A DNA stretch of 34,734 nucleotides from Falsigemmobacter intermedius (GCF_004054105.1 NZ_SBLC01000029.1:220-34953), one strand, 5' to 3'; positions 18,376-25,728 are shown, numbered from the stretch's first letter. Made by a program: numbers and translations. The notes: generated from the sequence alone by a model not told the origin.

Positions 18376-19215
18376 ATGGGCCTGAGGGCCTTCATGCTTG
18401 CGGGCGTCTGGCTCGTGAGCATGGCATCGGGTGCTGCGGCTGAAAGGCCGCAGCGCGTGGTGTCAATGAACCTGTGCACCGATCAGCTGGCCATGCTGCT
18501 GGCGGCACCAGGGCAGCTGATCTCGGTCAGCTACCTGGCGCGGGACGCACGCTCTTCCGCCATGGCAGAAGTTGCGCAGAATTTTGATGTCAACCACGGG
18601 CTGGCCGAAGAAATCGCCTTCCTGCGCCCCGATCTCGTGCTGGCGGGGCGCTACACCACCCGCGTCACCGTCGATATGCTGCAGCGGCTGGGCTACCGGG
18701 TTGAGATCTTTCAACCCGAGAACACTCTTGATGACATTCGCACCAACCTTTTGCAGATGGGCAAGGCCCTTGGCCGCGAGGCTGAGGCAGAGCGCATCGC
18801 AGAGGCGATGGACCGAGACATCCTGAACTTGCGTGTGGCGGCGGATCGCGGCCCCCGCCCGGAGACCGCGGTCTATTACTCCTCGGGCTATACCGCCGGG
18901 GGGCGCAGCCTGGGCCATGACATCGTCACCACCGCCGGATTGCAAAATATCGCGGCAAAACTGGGGCTTGGCGCCGGGGGCATTCTGCCGCTGGAGGCGC
19001 TGATTCTGTCGGATGCCGATATGGTGATCCGGGGGGCCAGCTATCAGGGCCACAGCCGGTCCGAAGAAATGCTGCGCCATCCCGCCCTTCAGAAGATGTT
19101 GGCAGCCCCCCGTTTGACGGCCGAAACCCGGCCCGAATGGACGTGTGGCACGCCACTGACGCTGAACGCCATCCATGATTTGCGCGCCGCTGCCGGACTG
19201 GAACCGCTGGAATGA
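18376..19215 (+). CDS. btuF: Periplasmic corrinoid-binding protein, BtuF-like
   Basis: This 279-residue substrate-binding protein of the helical-backbone metal/corrinoid type (PF01497-like) has a signal peptide of about 22 residues ending GAAA. It continues with RVVSMNLCTDQLAMLL, the usual N-terminal signature of BtuF-type proteins. LRPDLVLAGRYTT and YYSSGYTAGGRSLGHDIV are other family-like blocks. It starts two bases after the btuB stop, and its stop overlaps the permease start. Delivery of corrinoid to the downstream ABC transporter is inferred from this order. Confidence 0.88.
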   Translation: MGLRAFMLAGVWLVSMASGAAAERPQRVVSMNLCTDQLAMLLAAPGQLISVSYLARDARSSAMAEVAQNFDVNHGLAEEIAFLRPDLVLAGRYTTRVTVDMLQRLGYRVEIFQPENTLDDIRTNLLQMGKALGREAEAERIAEAMDRDILNLRVAADRGPRPETAVYYSSGYTAGGRSLGHDIVTTAGLQNIAAKLGLGAGGILPLEALILSDADMVIRGASYQGHSRSEEMLRHPALQKMLAAPRLTAETRPEWTCGTPLTLNAIHDLRAAAGLEPLE

Positions 19216-20192
19216 AACTGCTCCTTTCGCTGGCCGCGCTTTGCGCAGGGCTGACACTGGTGTCGCTGTTTGTCGGCTCCAGCAATGTGCCGCTGCTCGA
19301 CACAGCCTGGGCCTATTTCGGCGCTGGTGATCCGCTGATCGTTCTGGTCATGCAGGAATTGCGCCTGCCCCGCGCGGCGCTGGCCCTGCTGATCGGCGCA
19401 GCCCTGGGCCTTGCCGGGGCCGCGATGCAGGGTTTTTTGCGCAACCCTCTGGCCGATCCGGGCATTGTGGGGACCTCGGCGTTTGCCGCCCTCGGGGCGG
19501 TGATCGCTTTGCAAACGGGAATAGTGGCACTTTTCCCCATGGCGCTGCCGCTGATGGCCCTGTGCGGGGCGTTTATTTCGGTGCTGGCCCTGCTGGCCCT
19601 GGCCGGTCGGGGGGCGCGCACCACCACGCTGATCCTGTCAGGAGTTGCGCTGTCTTCAGCGGCAGCGGCGCTGGTCAGCCTGGTACTGAACCTCTCGCCC
19701 AATCCCTTTGCGGCCAATGAGATTACCTTTTGGATGATGGGGTCACTGGCCGACCGTTCATTCCGGCATGTCAGTGTGGCTTTGCCAATTCTGCTGCTGG
19801 GGGCCGTGCTGATCTGGCGGGCGCGGAAAGGCCTTGATGCGCTGTCCTTTGGCGAAGAGACGGCACTTTCGATGGGGGTGAATGTGCGCCGGTTGCGGCT
19901 GCAGCTGATCCTCGGCTCCGCCTGTCTTTCCGGCGCGTCCACTGCGGTAGCCGGGATGATCGGCTTTGTGGGGCTCGTGATCCCGCATCTGCTGCGTCGC
20001 GTCACCGGGGGAATGCCTTCGCGTCTGCTGTTGCCTGCGGCGCTTGGCTCCGCGGCGCTGATCCTTGCGGCCGATATCGCGGTGCGGATGATCCTGCCGG
20101 GGCGCGATCTGAAGCTGGGGGTGCTGACCGCACTTCTGGGCACGCCAGTGTTTCTACACATGGTTTGGAAATCCCGGGGGCGGGACGCATGA
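19212..20192 (+). CDS. btuC: FecCD-type corrinoid ABC transporter permease, BtuC-like
   Basis: This 326-residue integral membrane protein of the FecCD/BtuC family has multiple hydrophobic segments. Family motifs are LRLPRAALALLIGAALGLAG, MQGFLRNPLADPGIVGTSA and the late GFVGLVIPHLLRR, the cytoplasmic region that contacts the ATPase. It overlaps the binding-protein gene by four bases and the ATPase gene by four bases, so the three are coupled. Confidence 0.92.
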   Translation: MKLLLSLAALCAGLTLVSLFVGSSNVPLLDTAWAYFGAGDPLIVLVMQELRLPRAALALLIGAALGLAGAAMQGFLRNPLADPGIVGTSAFAALGAVIALQTGIVALFPMALPLMALCGAFISVLALLALAGRGARTTTLILSGVALSSAAAALVSLVLNLSPNPFAANEITFWMMGSLADRSFRHVSVALPILLLGAVLIWRARKGLDALSFGEETALSMGVNVRRLRLQLILGSACLSGASTAVAGMIGFVGLVIPHLLRRVTGGMPSRLLLPAALGSAALILAADIAVRMILPGRDLKLGVLTALLGTPVFLHMVWKSRGRDA

Positions 20193-20905
20193 AGCCCTTG
20201 TTATCCATAGAGAACATCTCTGTCGCGGGGCGGCTCTTTGATGCCACGCTGCAGATCTTTCCCGGCGAGTTCGTCGGCCTGATCGGACCGAACGGCGCGG
20301 GCAAGACCACGCTTTTGCGCGCCGCTATCGGGATGATCCCGGCAGGCGGAACAAGCTCGCTTCTGGCCCATAAGATCGCGGCGCGCCCGCGCCATGTGGC
20401 CTATCTGGCGCAGGAGCGTGAGGTGGTCTGGCCGATTTCGGTGCGCGAGGTCGTGGCCCTTGGCCGCCGTGCCCACCCGGATTGCGGCGGCGATGATCAG
20501 GCGCGCGCAGATGCCATTTTGCAGGCACTGGACCTTAGCGAATTTGCCAACCGCCAGATCCCGGATCTTTCTGGCGGCGAGCGCGCGCGCGTGCTTCTGG
20601 CCCGGGCGCTGGCCCAGGGGGCGCCCCTGTTGCTGGCGGATGAGCCCTGCGCCGCCCTTGATCCGATCCATTCAATCCGCACGGCCAAACTGCTGCGCGA
20701 CGAAGCCCTGGCCGGGCGCGCCGCCCTTGCGACCCTGCATGATCTGCCACTGGCCGCCCGCTGGTGCACGCGCCTTGTGGTGATTGAACGCGGCGTGATC
20801 GTCGCCGATGGCACGCCCGATCAGGTCCTGGCCCCCGAGCTTTGCCGCCGGGTTTTCGGAATAAGTCTGACCCGCCATGGCCAGTCCTGGCTTCTTGAGG
20901 AGTAA
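20189..20905 (+). CDS. btuD: Corrinoid ABC transporter ATPase, BtuD-like
   Basis: This 238-residue ABC ATPase has Walker A GPNGAGKTTL (about residues 33-42), the signature LSGGERARVLLARAL, Walker B LLLADEPCAALD and the switch histidine in LATLHDLPLAARW. I chose the ATG at 20189 because it forms an ATGA overlap with the permease stop and begins the conserved N-terminus. The ribosome-binding site of the next gene is contained in its last codons. Confidence 0.92.
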   Translation: MKPLLSIENISVAGRLFDATLQIFPGEFVGLIGPNGAGKTTLLRAAIGMIPAGGTSSLLAHKIAARPRHVAYLAQEREVVWPISVREVVALGRRAHPDCGGDDQARADAILQALDLSEFANRQIPDLSGGERARVLLARALAQGAPLLLADEPCAALDPIHSIRTAKLLRDEALAGRAALATLHDLPLAARWCTRLVVIERGVIVADGTPDQVLAPELCRRVFGISLTRHGQSWLLEE

Positions 20906-20909
20906 CCCA

Positions 20910-21851
20910 GTGAGAGATCTTGTGCAGCAATGGCTTGCTGATGAAATCACCGGCTGGTCGATGGGCAGTTTCGGCGCGATCAGCGAGTTTATCCGCTGGC
21001 CCGGCGATGCCCCTGCGATCGCAGCAGATAGCGGCATGGGCTGGTACACACCCCGCGGAGGCATTCGGATTGACCGCACCGAAGGCCTCACCGCACTCGC
21101 CTGGGAGATGCCTTCGACCAAGTCTGAGCGGTTTTTCCGCCACGTCGAATTTCTGCTGCCCGATGCCGAGGCGCTGGTTCCGCAACCGGCGGGCTTCACC
21201 GAACTTGGCCCTGATACCGGGGCGATTCGCCCGGAAGACCAGGACATGATCCTGTTTGACTGCGGCCTGCAGCAAAAGAACGTCCGGTTCTGTGTGCGGA
21301 CCCGCGATCCTGAGTTGATCGCGGAAATGCGCCGCTGCGAAGGCATGGGGAATTTCGCCCCAGGCAATACGGCGGCGGCTATGATTTTTGCCCGTCATCC
21401 GCACCGCATCTCCATCACCGCGATCGGCCGGGTTGAGGTTTATCAAAAGATCGGCGGCCCCGACACCGATTGGAAAAGCCCGGACGGCCCGCATACCCAC
21501 CTGCTGCCAAAACTGCTGGCAGCCGGGCGGACCCATTCGGCCAATACACCGATCCCGCCCGGTTTTTTACCTGTCGCCAGTCTTCATCCGGCATCGCCCT
21601 TCTCATTGCCCGACGGGACGGAGCGTCCGTTCTGCCGCAAAACTTGGGCGCATTACTCCGACTTGATGGCAGCACACAGATCGATTGAGGCGACAGAACT
21701 GCGGGCTGCCCTTGACCGCGGCGCGGCCGCCCCGGCCGGAGAGATAATCGATGCTGATGAGATTTCCGACGGCAGCCCCCTGCCCCAAGGCCGCCACCAG
21801 CGCCATACCGCCCGCGTCTGGGAATTAGAGCGGAAGTTGACCGAAGCCTGA
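20910..21851 (+). CDS. Unrecognised conserved-looking protein at the end of the btu operon (GTG start)
   Basis: This 313-residue protein is one I cannot name. No signal peptide or membrane segment is evident, and composition and codon use match its neighbours. Visible features are an N-terminal DEITGWSMGSFGAISEF, the run FDCGLQQKNVRFCVRTRDPEL with two cysteines, and His-containing stretches (FARHPHRIS, GPHTHLLPK). The C-terminal tail is low in hydrophobic residues. I prefer the GTG at 20910 because GAGGAG at 20897-20902 lies seven bases upstream, while the in-frame ATG at 20877 lies inside btuD. Its place at the end of a riboswitch-led uptake operon suggests a corrinoid-related role. Its end overlaps cobC tail to tail by 27 bases. 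Confidence 0.75.
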   Translation: MRDLVQQWLADEITGWSMGSFGAISEFIRWPGDAPAIAADSGMGWYTPRGGIRIDRTEGLTALAWEMPSTKSERFFRHVEFLLPDAEALVPQPAGFTELGPDTGAIRPEDQDMILFDCGLQQKNVRFCVRTRDPELIAEMRRCEGMGNFAPGNTAAAMIFARHPHRISITAIGRVEVYQKIGGPDTDWKSPDGPHTHLLPKLLAAGRTHSANTPIPPGFLPVASLHPASPFSLPDGTERPFCRKTWAHYSDLMAAHRSIEATELRAALDRGAAAPAGEIIDADEISDGSPLPQGRHQRHTARVWELERKLTEA

Positions 21852-22796
21852 CGCGCGCACCGCCTGCTTCAATAGCGGCAGATCGGCCAGTGCCGGAACG
21901 CCGAGCCGCAGCAGGCGGTCGCTCCAGGGAAAGCGCCGCGTCCAGATATGCTGCGCGGCCAGTGCTGCCTGAACTGCCCCGGCATCCCCGACGTCATAAA
22001 GCGCAAACAGATCGCAGCCGCCGGTTTTGGCCCAGGGCAGTATCGCATCCATTTGGGCGGCAGCTGCCACCAGATCGGCTTTCGCCGTTTCAATCCACTT
22101 CTGATCGCGCATCGCGGTGATCCCCACCTCAATCGCCGCACCCGAGACTGGCCAGGGGCCCACCGCCTGCGCCATCTGTGCGCAAATCACCGGATCGCCG
22201 AGTGCGAACCCAAGCCGCACACCCGCAAGTCCAAAGAATTTCCCAAACGATCTCAATATGATTAACCCCTCATTACCAGCCATGGGAGCGAGGCTTTTGT
22301 CGGGCGTCATATCCATGAAACTTTCGTCCACAACCAGCAGCCCCACCTGCCCGAGGAGGTCAAGAAGCGCAGCGCGTGACCAGCGGCGGCCGTCCGGGTT
22401 GTTAGGATTGACCACGATAGCTACATCGGCACCCGCTAGTTCCTGGAGGCTCTCTGCCGCAGTGACCTGCCAGCCTGCCGCATGAAACACAGCCGCGTAC
22501 TCGTTATAGGTCGGGCTGATAATCCGCATCTGATGGCCCCTGCGCAGACCGGGCAAAAGCTGGATGGCCGACTGCGCCCCCGCCAATGGCACTACATCCG
22601 CCGGGGTGTCAAAATAGACTTGTGCCGCTGCTCGCAGCGACGCCATATCGGACCGGGTCGGCAGATCCGTCCAGACCCTGTGGGTCAAATCAGGAACCGG
22701 ATAGGAAGTTCGGTTGATCCCTGTCGACAGGTCAATCCACGGGCCAGCGCCCCAGGTTGCAATAGCGCGGTCAAGATCGCCGCCGTGGTCACGCAT
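21825..22796 (-). CDS. cobC: L-threonine-O-3-phosphate decarboxylase CobC
   Basis: This 323-residue PLP enzyme of the class I aminotransferase fold makes (R)-1-amino-2-propanol O-2-phosphate for the lower-loop arm (called CobD in Salmonella). The start HGGDLDRAIATWG is typical. NPNNPDG lies at residues 130-136, DESFMDM follows, and the Schiff-base lysine is K186 in SFGKFFGLAGVRLGF. I chose the ATG at 22796, preceded by GGAGGG; an upstream in-frame TTG would place the ribosome-binding site inside the gene. It overlaps the bluE stop by eight bases. Threonine phosphate from BluE is its expected substrate. Confidence 0.93.
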   Translation of the reverse strand: MRDHGGDLDRAIATWGAGPWIDLSTGINRTSYPVPDLTHRVWTDLPTRSDMASLRAAAQVYFDTPADVVPLAGAQSAIQLLPGLRRGHQMRIISPTYNEYAAVFHAAGWQVTAAESLQELAGADVAIVVNPNNPDGRRWSRAALLDLLGQVGLLVVDESFMDMTPDKSLAPMAGNEGLIILRSFGKFFGLAGVRLGFALGDPVICAQMAQAVGPWPVSGAAIEVGITAMRDQKWIETAKADLVAAAAQMDAILPWAKTGGCDLFALYDVGDAGAVQAALAAQHIWTRRFPWSDRLLRLGVPALADLPLLKQAVRASGFGQLPL

Positions 22797-23583
22797 GTTG
22801 CCCTCCAATAAGAAAGCTGTGGACGTAAGTGAAATTGACCGCGGTCAATTCTGCCATAAGCGGCGCGGGGTCTGCTTCAGGCCGCATCAAGAATCCACGG
22901 GCTGAGCCTGTATGGGCGATGGAAACCCCCAAGGCACCATAGCGCTCTGCAATGGCAGAGAGACTATCAAACCCACGCTTGTTCCGCAGCGCCATACTGC
23001 GCTGGCTGCAGCGGCTAACAAGATCCCCAATTTTCGCAGCACTTTCGCAAGCCGCGGGCCATGCGGCGACCAGATCCGCGATGTCCGGGAAATTCATATC
23101 CTGCGGATCCGTACGCTCTCCGGGCCCGTCAAAACCGCCGACAATGCGCAGGCCGGGCAGGGGCGGCAGATGTGCCAGAACCCGGCCTTCCCGGGACGCC
23201 CAGAGCACCCTCTCCGGCTCTGGCACATGCAAAGGGTCGCTCGCCCCCTCCAGCGCGAGGGCCATCCTGCTGAAATCGTCAAGGGACGGTGCCGGACTAA
23301 AGGCCCGATAAATGGCCAAAAGCGCCGCGGTCGATGCGCCAGCCCCTGCACCGATTGGCATGGCGGTGCGCAGGCGAAACGGTGCAGGCTCTGTCCGCCC
23401 GCAATGCTGCTGTACTGCTTTGACCTGTTCAGTTGACAGGAAGTGTTCGGCAGTATCAGCACTTAGCAATTCCAGAAACAAAGCAGGGCTTGGCAGCGTA
23501 ATCAGCGCAACCGGACGACCCGGCCCCATCCGCCCCTGTAGCAATTCACCCAGGTGACCATAAACTCTGACAGGTGCCTTCAT
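22789..23583 (-). CDS. bluE: L-threonine kinase BluE/PduX-like (GHMP family)
   Basis: This 264-residue protein has the GHMP-kinase ATP-binding motif PIGAGAGASTAALL at residues 76-89 and a late GSARGFL motif. It matches the PduX/BluE group that phosphorylates threonine for cobalamin assembly. It precedes cobC on the same strand with an eight-base overlap, so kinase and decarboxylase are made together. Residues 245-251 (ELTAVNF) are encoded by a perfect 18-bp palindrome identical to two others nearby, so the C-terminus appears to have been shaped by, or to tolerate, a DNA site. Confidence 0.88.
   Translation of the reverse strand: MKAPVRVYGHLGELLQGRMGPGRPVALITLPSPALFLELLSADTAEHFLSTEQVKAVQQHCGRTEPAPFRLRTAMPIGAGAGASTAALLAIYRAFSPAPSLDDFSRMALALEGASDPLHVPEPERVLWASREGRVLAHLPPLPGLRIVGGFDGPGERTDPQDMNFPDIADLVAAWPAACESAAKIGDLVSRCSQRSMALRNKRGFDSLSAIAERYGALGVSIAHTGSARGFLMRPEADPAPLMAELTAVNFTYVHSFLIGGQHA
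22833..22850. repeat. Candidate parS-type palindrome 1 (inside bluE)
   Basis: AATTGACCGCGGTCAATT is a perfect 18-bp palindrome. It lies within the C-terminal codons of bluE, where it reads ELTAVNF together with its flanks. Identical copies are at 23740 and 25178. The proximity to repA-repB-repC, whose RepB is a ParB-like protein, supports a centromere (parS) role. The binding itself is inference. Confidence 0.75.
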
Positions 23584-23849
23584 GCATGGGATCTTTCGAC
23601 CGGAACCAAACTGTCAGCTGCGAACTGGCCCAAGAGACCCAGGCTGCATGGGACAGACCGACTCCCCAGACAAAGGCACAGCTGAGCTCGCGTAAAATAT
23701 TCCGCGAAGTGCCCAGATTCCGGGCCCTTTTCATCGAGAAATTGACCGCGGTCAATTTCCGAATCCTGGTCAATTGCTGCCCGCCGCACGGGCAGCGCAA
23801 TGATCAATCTAAGTGGCATAACAATGCCTTCGCCGTTAAAGAGGAGCGA
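23584..23849. other. Divergent intergenic region between bluE and the cobD leader ORF
   Basis: This gap carries the promoters for bluE (minus) and cobD (plus), which I cannot place with confidence. It holds palindrome 2 at 23738-23759. It also holds a strong hairpin with arms TTGCTGCCCG (23774-23783) and CGGGCAGCGCAA (23789-23800), not followed by a T-run. No cobalamin-riboswitch blocks are present on either strand, unlike ahead of the other B12 transcription units. Confidence 0.6.
23738..23759. repeat. Candidate parS-type palindrome 2 (bluE-cobD intergenic)
   Basis: This is the longest copy. The shared 18-bp core AATTGACCGCGGTCAATT is at 23740-23757, extended by GA on the left and TC on the right to a perfect 22-bp palindrome. 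A half-site GGTCAATT follows at 23768. It could act both as a partition site and as an operator for the divergent genes. Confidence 0.75.
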
Positions 23850-23933
23850 ATGAGCCGAATGATGAGCGAGCCTCAAGCCCGTTCTCCATTGGCAATCCGT
23901 CGCAGCACCCACAGCGTGGAGCCCAGCATATGA
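23850..23933 (+). CDS. 27-residue leader ORF coupled to cobD
   Basis: This very short frame (MSRMMSEPQARSPLAIRRS..., 27 residues, no hydrophobic segment) starts at an ATG placed behind AAAGAGGAGCGA. That is one of the strongest ribosome-binding sites in the window. Its TGA overlaps the cobD ATG as ATGA, the same coupling used between the certain cob genes. I do not recognise the peptide. It is either a leader peptide that sets cobD translation or a small protein; expression is not shown by sequence alone. Confidence 0.5.
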   Translation: MSRMMSEPQARSPLAIRRSTHSVEPSI

Positions 23934-24898
23934 GTGAAATCGCCGAGAGCCTTTTGGGACTCCTTCTGGGCTTCAGTCTGGACCTGCTGCTGGGCTGGCC
24001 CGTCTGGCTTTACCGTCGGATCGGCCATCCTGTGGGATGGCTGGCCGCACCGGTGACATTGCTGGAGGCCCGGCTGAATAAGCCCGCTTTTAGCAACGCA
24101 AGACGGTTTGTATCGGGCGCTGTTTTGGCACTGAGCGGCATTGCAGTCGCCGGCCTGATTTGGGCCGGGTTGACCTCTCTGGCCGGAGCACTGCCCTTGA
24201 CCGCGGTCTGGCTGGGGTTGTTGTATTGGCCGCTGATTGCGGCCCGTTCGATGCATGATCACGTCGCGGCCGTCGCCGATCCGCTGGAGAAAGGGGATCT
24301 GCCGAATGCCCGCATAGCCGTTTCGATGATCGTGGGTCGGGATCCGAACCGGCTTGATGAGGCTGGTGTCAGCCGCGCCGCACTTGAAAGCCTTGGCGAA
24401 AACACCTCGGATGGGATTATTGCCCCGATCTTCTGGGGCGTGCTTTTGGGACCGGCCGGCATGGCGGCTTACAAGGCGATCAATACCTTTGACAGTATGA
24501 TTGCGCATCGTAACAGCCGCTATGAATGGTTTGGAAAATGCGCTGCCCGCATCGATGATCTGGCAAATCTGGCCCCCGCGCGCCTGACGGGGTTTCTCTA
24601 CGCACTCACGACAGGGCGGCGCGTAAAATCGGTACTGAAGGTCATGTGCCGGGACGCCGGTGCGCATCGCTCTCCCAATGCCGGCTGGCCCGAGAGCGCC
24701 CTGGCCGCAGCCCTGAATGTCAGGCTGTCTGGCCCGCGGGTTTATGACGGCAGCATTTCTCCCGAGCCGTGGCTGAATGGCGATTGCCCGGATCCCGACG
24801 GATCCGGCGTTCGCAAAGGGCTCACGCATTATCGGCGGCTCCTTGCCCTGACGGGCGCGGGCCTTCTTGGCCTGACTGTCGTAGCTGTGATGCTTTGA
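23930..24898 (+). CDS. cobD: Adenosylcobinamide-phosphate synthase CobD (CbiB)
   Basis: This 322-residue inner-membrane enzyme joins aminopropanol phosphate to adenosylcobyric acid. Several hydrophobic segments are present (residues about 8-28, 63-100, 145-160, 305-321). The family-specific LDEAGVSRAALESLGENTSDGIIAPIFW and YKAINTFDSMIAHRN are clear. The start at 23930 overlaps the stop of the 27-residue ORF. The codons for LTAVW at residues 90-94 contain a truncated copy of the parS-like palindrome (24197-24208). Its end overlaps, tail to tail, an unrecognised minus-strand gene. Confidence 0.94.
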   Translation: MSEIAESLLGLLLGFSLDLLLGWPVWLYRRIGHPVGWLAAPVTLLEARLNKPAFSNARRFVSGAVLALSGIAVAGLIWAGLTSLAGALPLTAVWLGLLYWPLIAARSMHDHVAAVADPLEKGDLPNARIAVSMIVGRDPNRLDEAGVSRAALESLGENTSDGIIAPIFWGVLLGPAGMAAYKAINTFDSMIAHRNSRYEWFGKCAARIDDLANLAPARLTGFLYALTTGRRVKSVLKVMCRDAGAHRSPNAGWPESALAAALNVRLSGPRVYDGSISPEPWLNGDCPDPDGSGVRKGLTHYRRLLALTGAGLLGLTVVAVML

Positions 24899-25385
24899 CG
24901 AGCCTTGCCGCTTCGGCAAGCTCCAAAAATTCAGAAAGTTTCCAGCCTGAAATGGCATAACGTTTCCCGTGATGTTCGCAAGGAATACGAAGTGTGGGAA
25001 GCGGGCTCAACCGAGCGATAAGATCGGCGGAAACCCCGAGTAATTTCGGCGCTTCGTTCACAGTAACCGGTTTAAAGATGTAGGCTCTTAACTGCTTGAA
25101 TGCCGCTCTTGCGGCTGCCTGATTTTGCCCTGTCGGATCGAGCCAGGTCGCTCCAAATTCCTCTAAGCCGGAGTTGAAATTGACCGCGGTCAATTCCGCC
25201 GCCCTGAGCTTGTTCAGACGACGTTTCGCATGGACCAGCCTGCGAGGCAGGGCTGCTGAGAAAATTTCGGGTAATCTTACACGCAGTATAAGCTTGTCCT
25301 GAGTTTGGGTCAGGCACAGTGAGCATGTGCCTTCACTGATCAGCCTGGCCAGCTGTCGCGCATCATTAAAAAGCATCTGCCACAC
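24822..25385 (-). CDS. Unrecognised riboswitch-linked protein with a possible C-terminal helix-turn-helix
   Basis: This 187-residue frame starts at GTG 25385 or ATG 25376; neither has a strong ribosome-binding site. The C-terminal part (VNEAPKLLGVSADLIARL, then RIPCEHHGKRYAISGWKLSEFLELA) resembles the excisionase-type winged-helix pattern, but I cannot assign a family. Residues 64-70 (ELTAVNF) are encoded by palindrome 3. The gene follows a cobalamin riboswitch on its own strand, 165 bases upstream, and overlaps cobD by 77 bases tail to tail. It could be a regulator, or a chimeric remnant left by rearrangement around the plasmid backbone. Confidence 0.55.
   Translation of the reverse strand: MWQMLFNDARQLARLISEGTCSLCLTQTQDKLILRVRLPEIFSAALPRRLVHAKRRLNKLRAAELTAVNFNSGLEEFGATWLDPTGQNQAAARAAFKQLRAYIFKPVTVNEAPKLLGVSADLIARLSPLPTLRIPCEHHGKRYAISGWKLSEFLELAEAARLVKASQLRQSGQEGPRPSGQGAADNA
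25178..25195. repeat. Candidate parS-type palindrome 3 (inside the riboswitch-linked gene)
   Basis: Third perfect copy of AATTGACCGCGGTCAATT. As in bluE, it is in frame so that it and its flanks encode ELTAVNF. Confidence 0.75.
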
Positions 25386-25425
25386 CGATCGGCCCGTCGT
25401 GTGGTAATATTAACTACCTGACGGG
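25381..25425 (-). promoter_or_regulatory. Mutually exclusive hairpins over the start of the riboswitch-linked gene
   Basis: Hairpin A pairs CCCGTC (25393-25398) with GACGGG (25420-25425), with inner arms GGTA (25403-25406) and TACC (25415-25418). Hairpin B pairs CACAC (25381-25385) with GTGTG (25399-25403) and, on the minus strand, buries the GTG start codon at 25385. The two cannot form together. This is the arrangement expected of a translational riboswitch switch; it is inferred from pairing only. Confidence 0.45.
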
Positions 25426-25549
25426 TCACGCCTTTTCCCTTTGGCCATACGGCCATGACAATTGAACCGCACAGCCAAAGCTGAGCGATGACGATTGCCA
25501 CCTCTGCGGAAACTCCGCTCCTGTGGCACGCCCCGCGCCACGGATGGGT

Positions 25550-25728
25550 GATCGACGTAACAGGTCTCCTGACTTGCGGGTCACAGCACCGGGCCAGCCT
25601 TCCCATGTCCGAATGACACAGTGGCAAATTGGCTGGCGCTCTCCGCTTACAGTTGCGGGGGCAGTCCGGGATTTGTCGAAGGACGCACCCGAGTTCCCTT
25701 GAAAGCCGCTCTCACGGCATCACGTCAT
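25550..25728 (-). promoter_or_regulatory. Cobalamin riboswitch between repC and the unrecognised gene
   Basis: Read on the minus strand, the blocks run GGGAACTCGGGTGCG near 25698-25684, then the B12 box with GACTGCCCCCGCAACTGTAA around 25670-25648. GCCACTGTG follows near 25624, GGGAAGGCTGG near 25604, and AAGTCAGGAGACCTG around 25578-25563. Together with the expected spacing this is a complete aptamer. Its 5' end begins within a few bases of the repC stop, so it may be read by transcription running through repABC. Confidence 0.93.

Noticed and set aside
21712-21721. TTGACCGCGG half-site near the end of the unknown gene
   Set aside because: Only one half of the palindrome is kept, and the sequence can arise from ordinary Leu-Asp-Arg-Gly codons, so it is not listed as a site.
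24900-24923. Hairpin CTTGCCG/CGGCAAG just after cobD
   Set aside because: No T-run on either strand, and it lies inside the coding end of the minus-strand gene, so it is not supported as a terminator.
25340-25627. Open frame on the minus strand downstream of the third riboswitch
   Set aside because: It begins inside the aptamer, the inner ATG at 25456 has no ribosome-binding site, and the peptide has no recognisable pattern.
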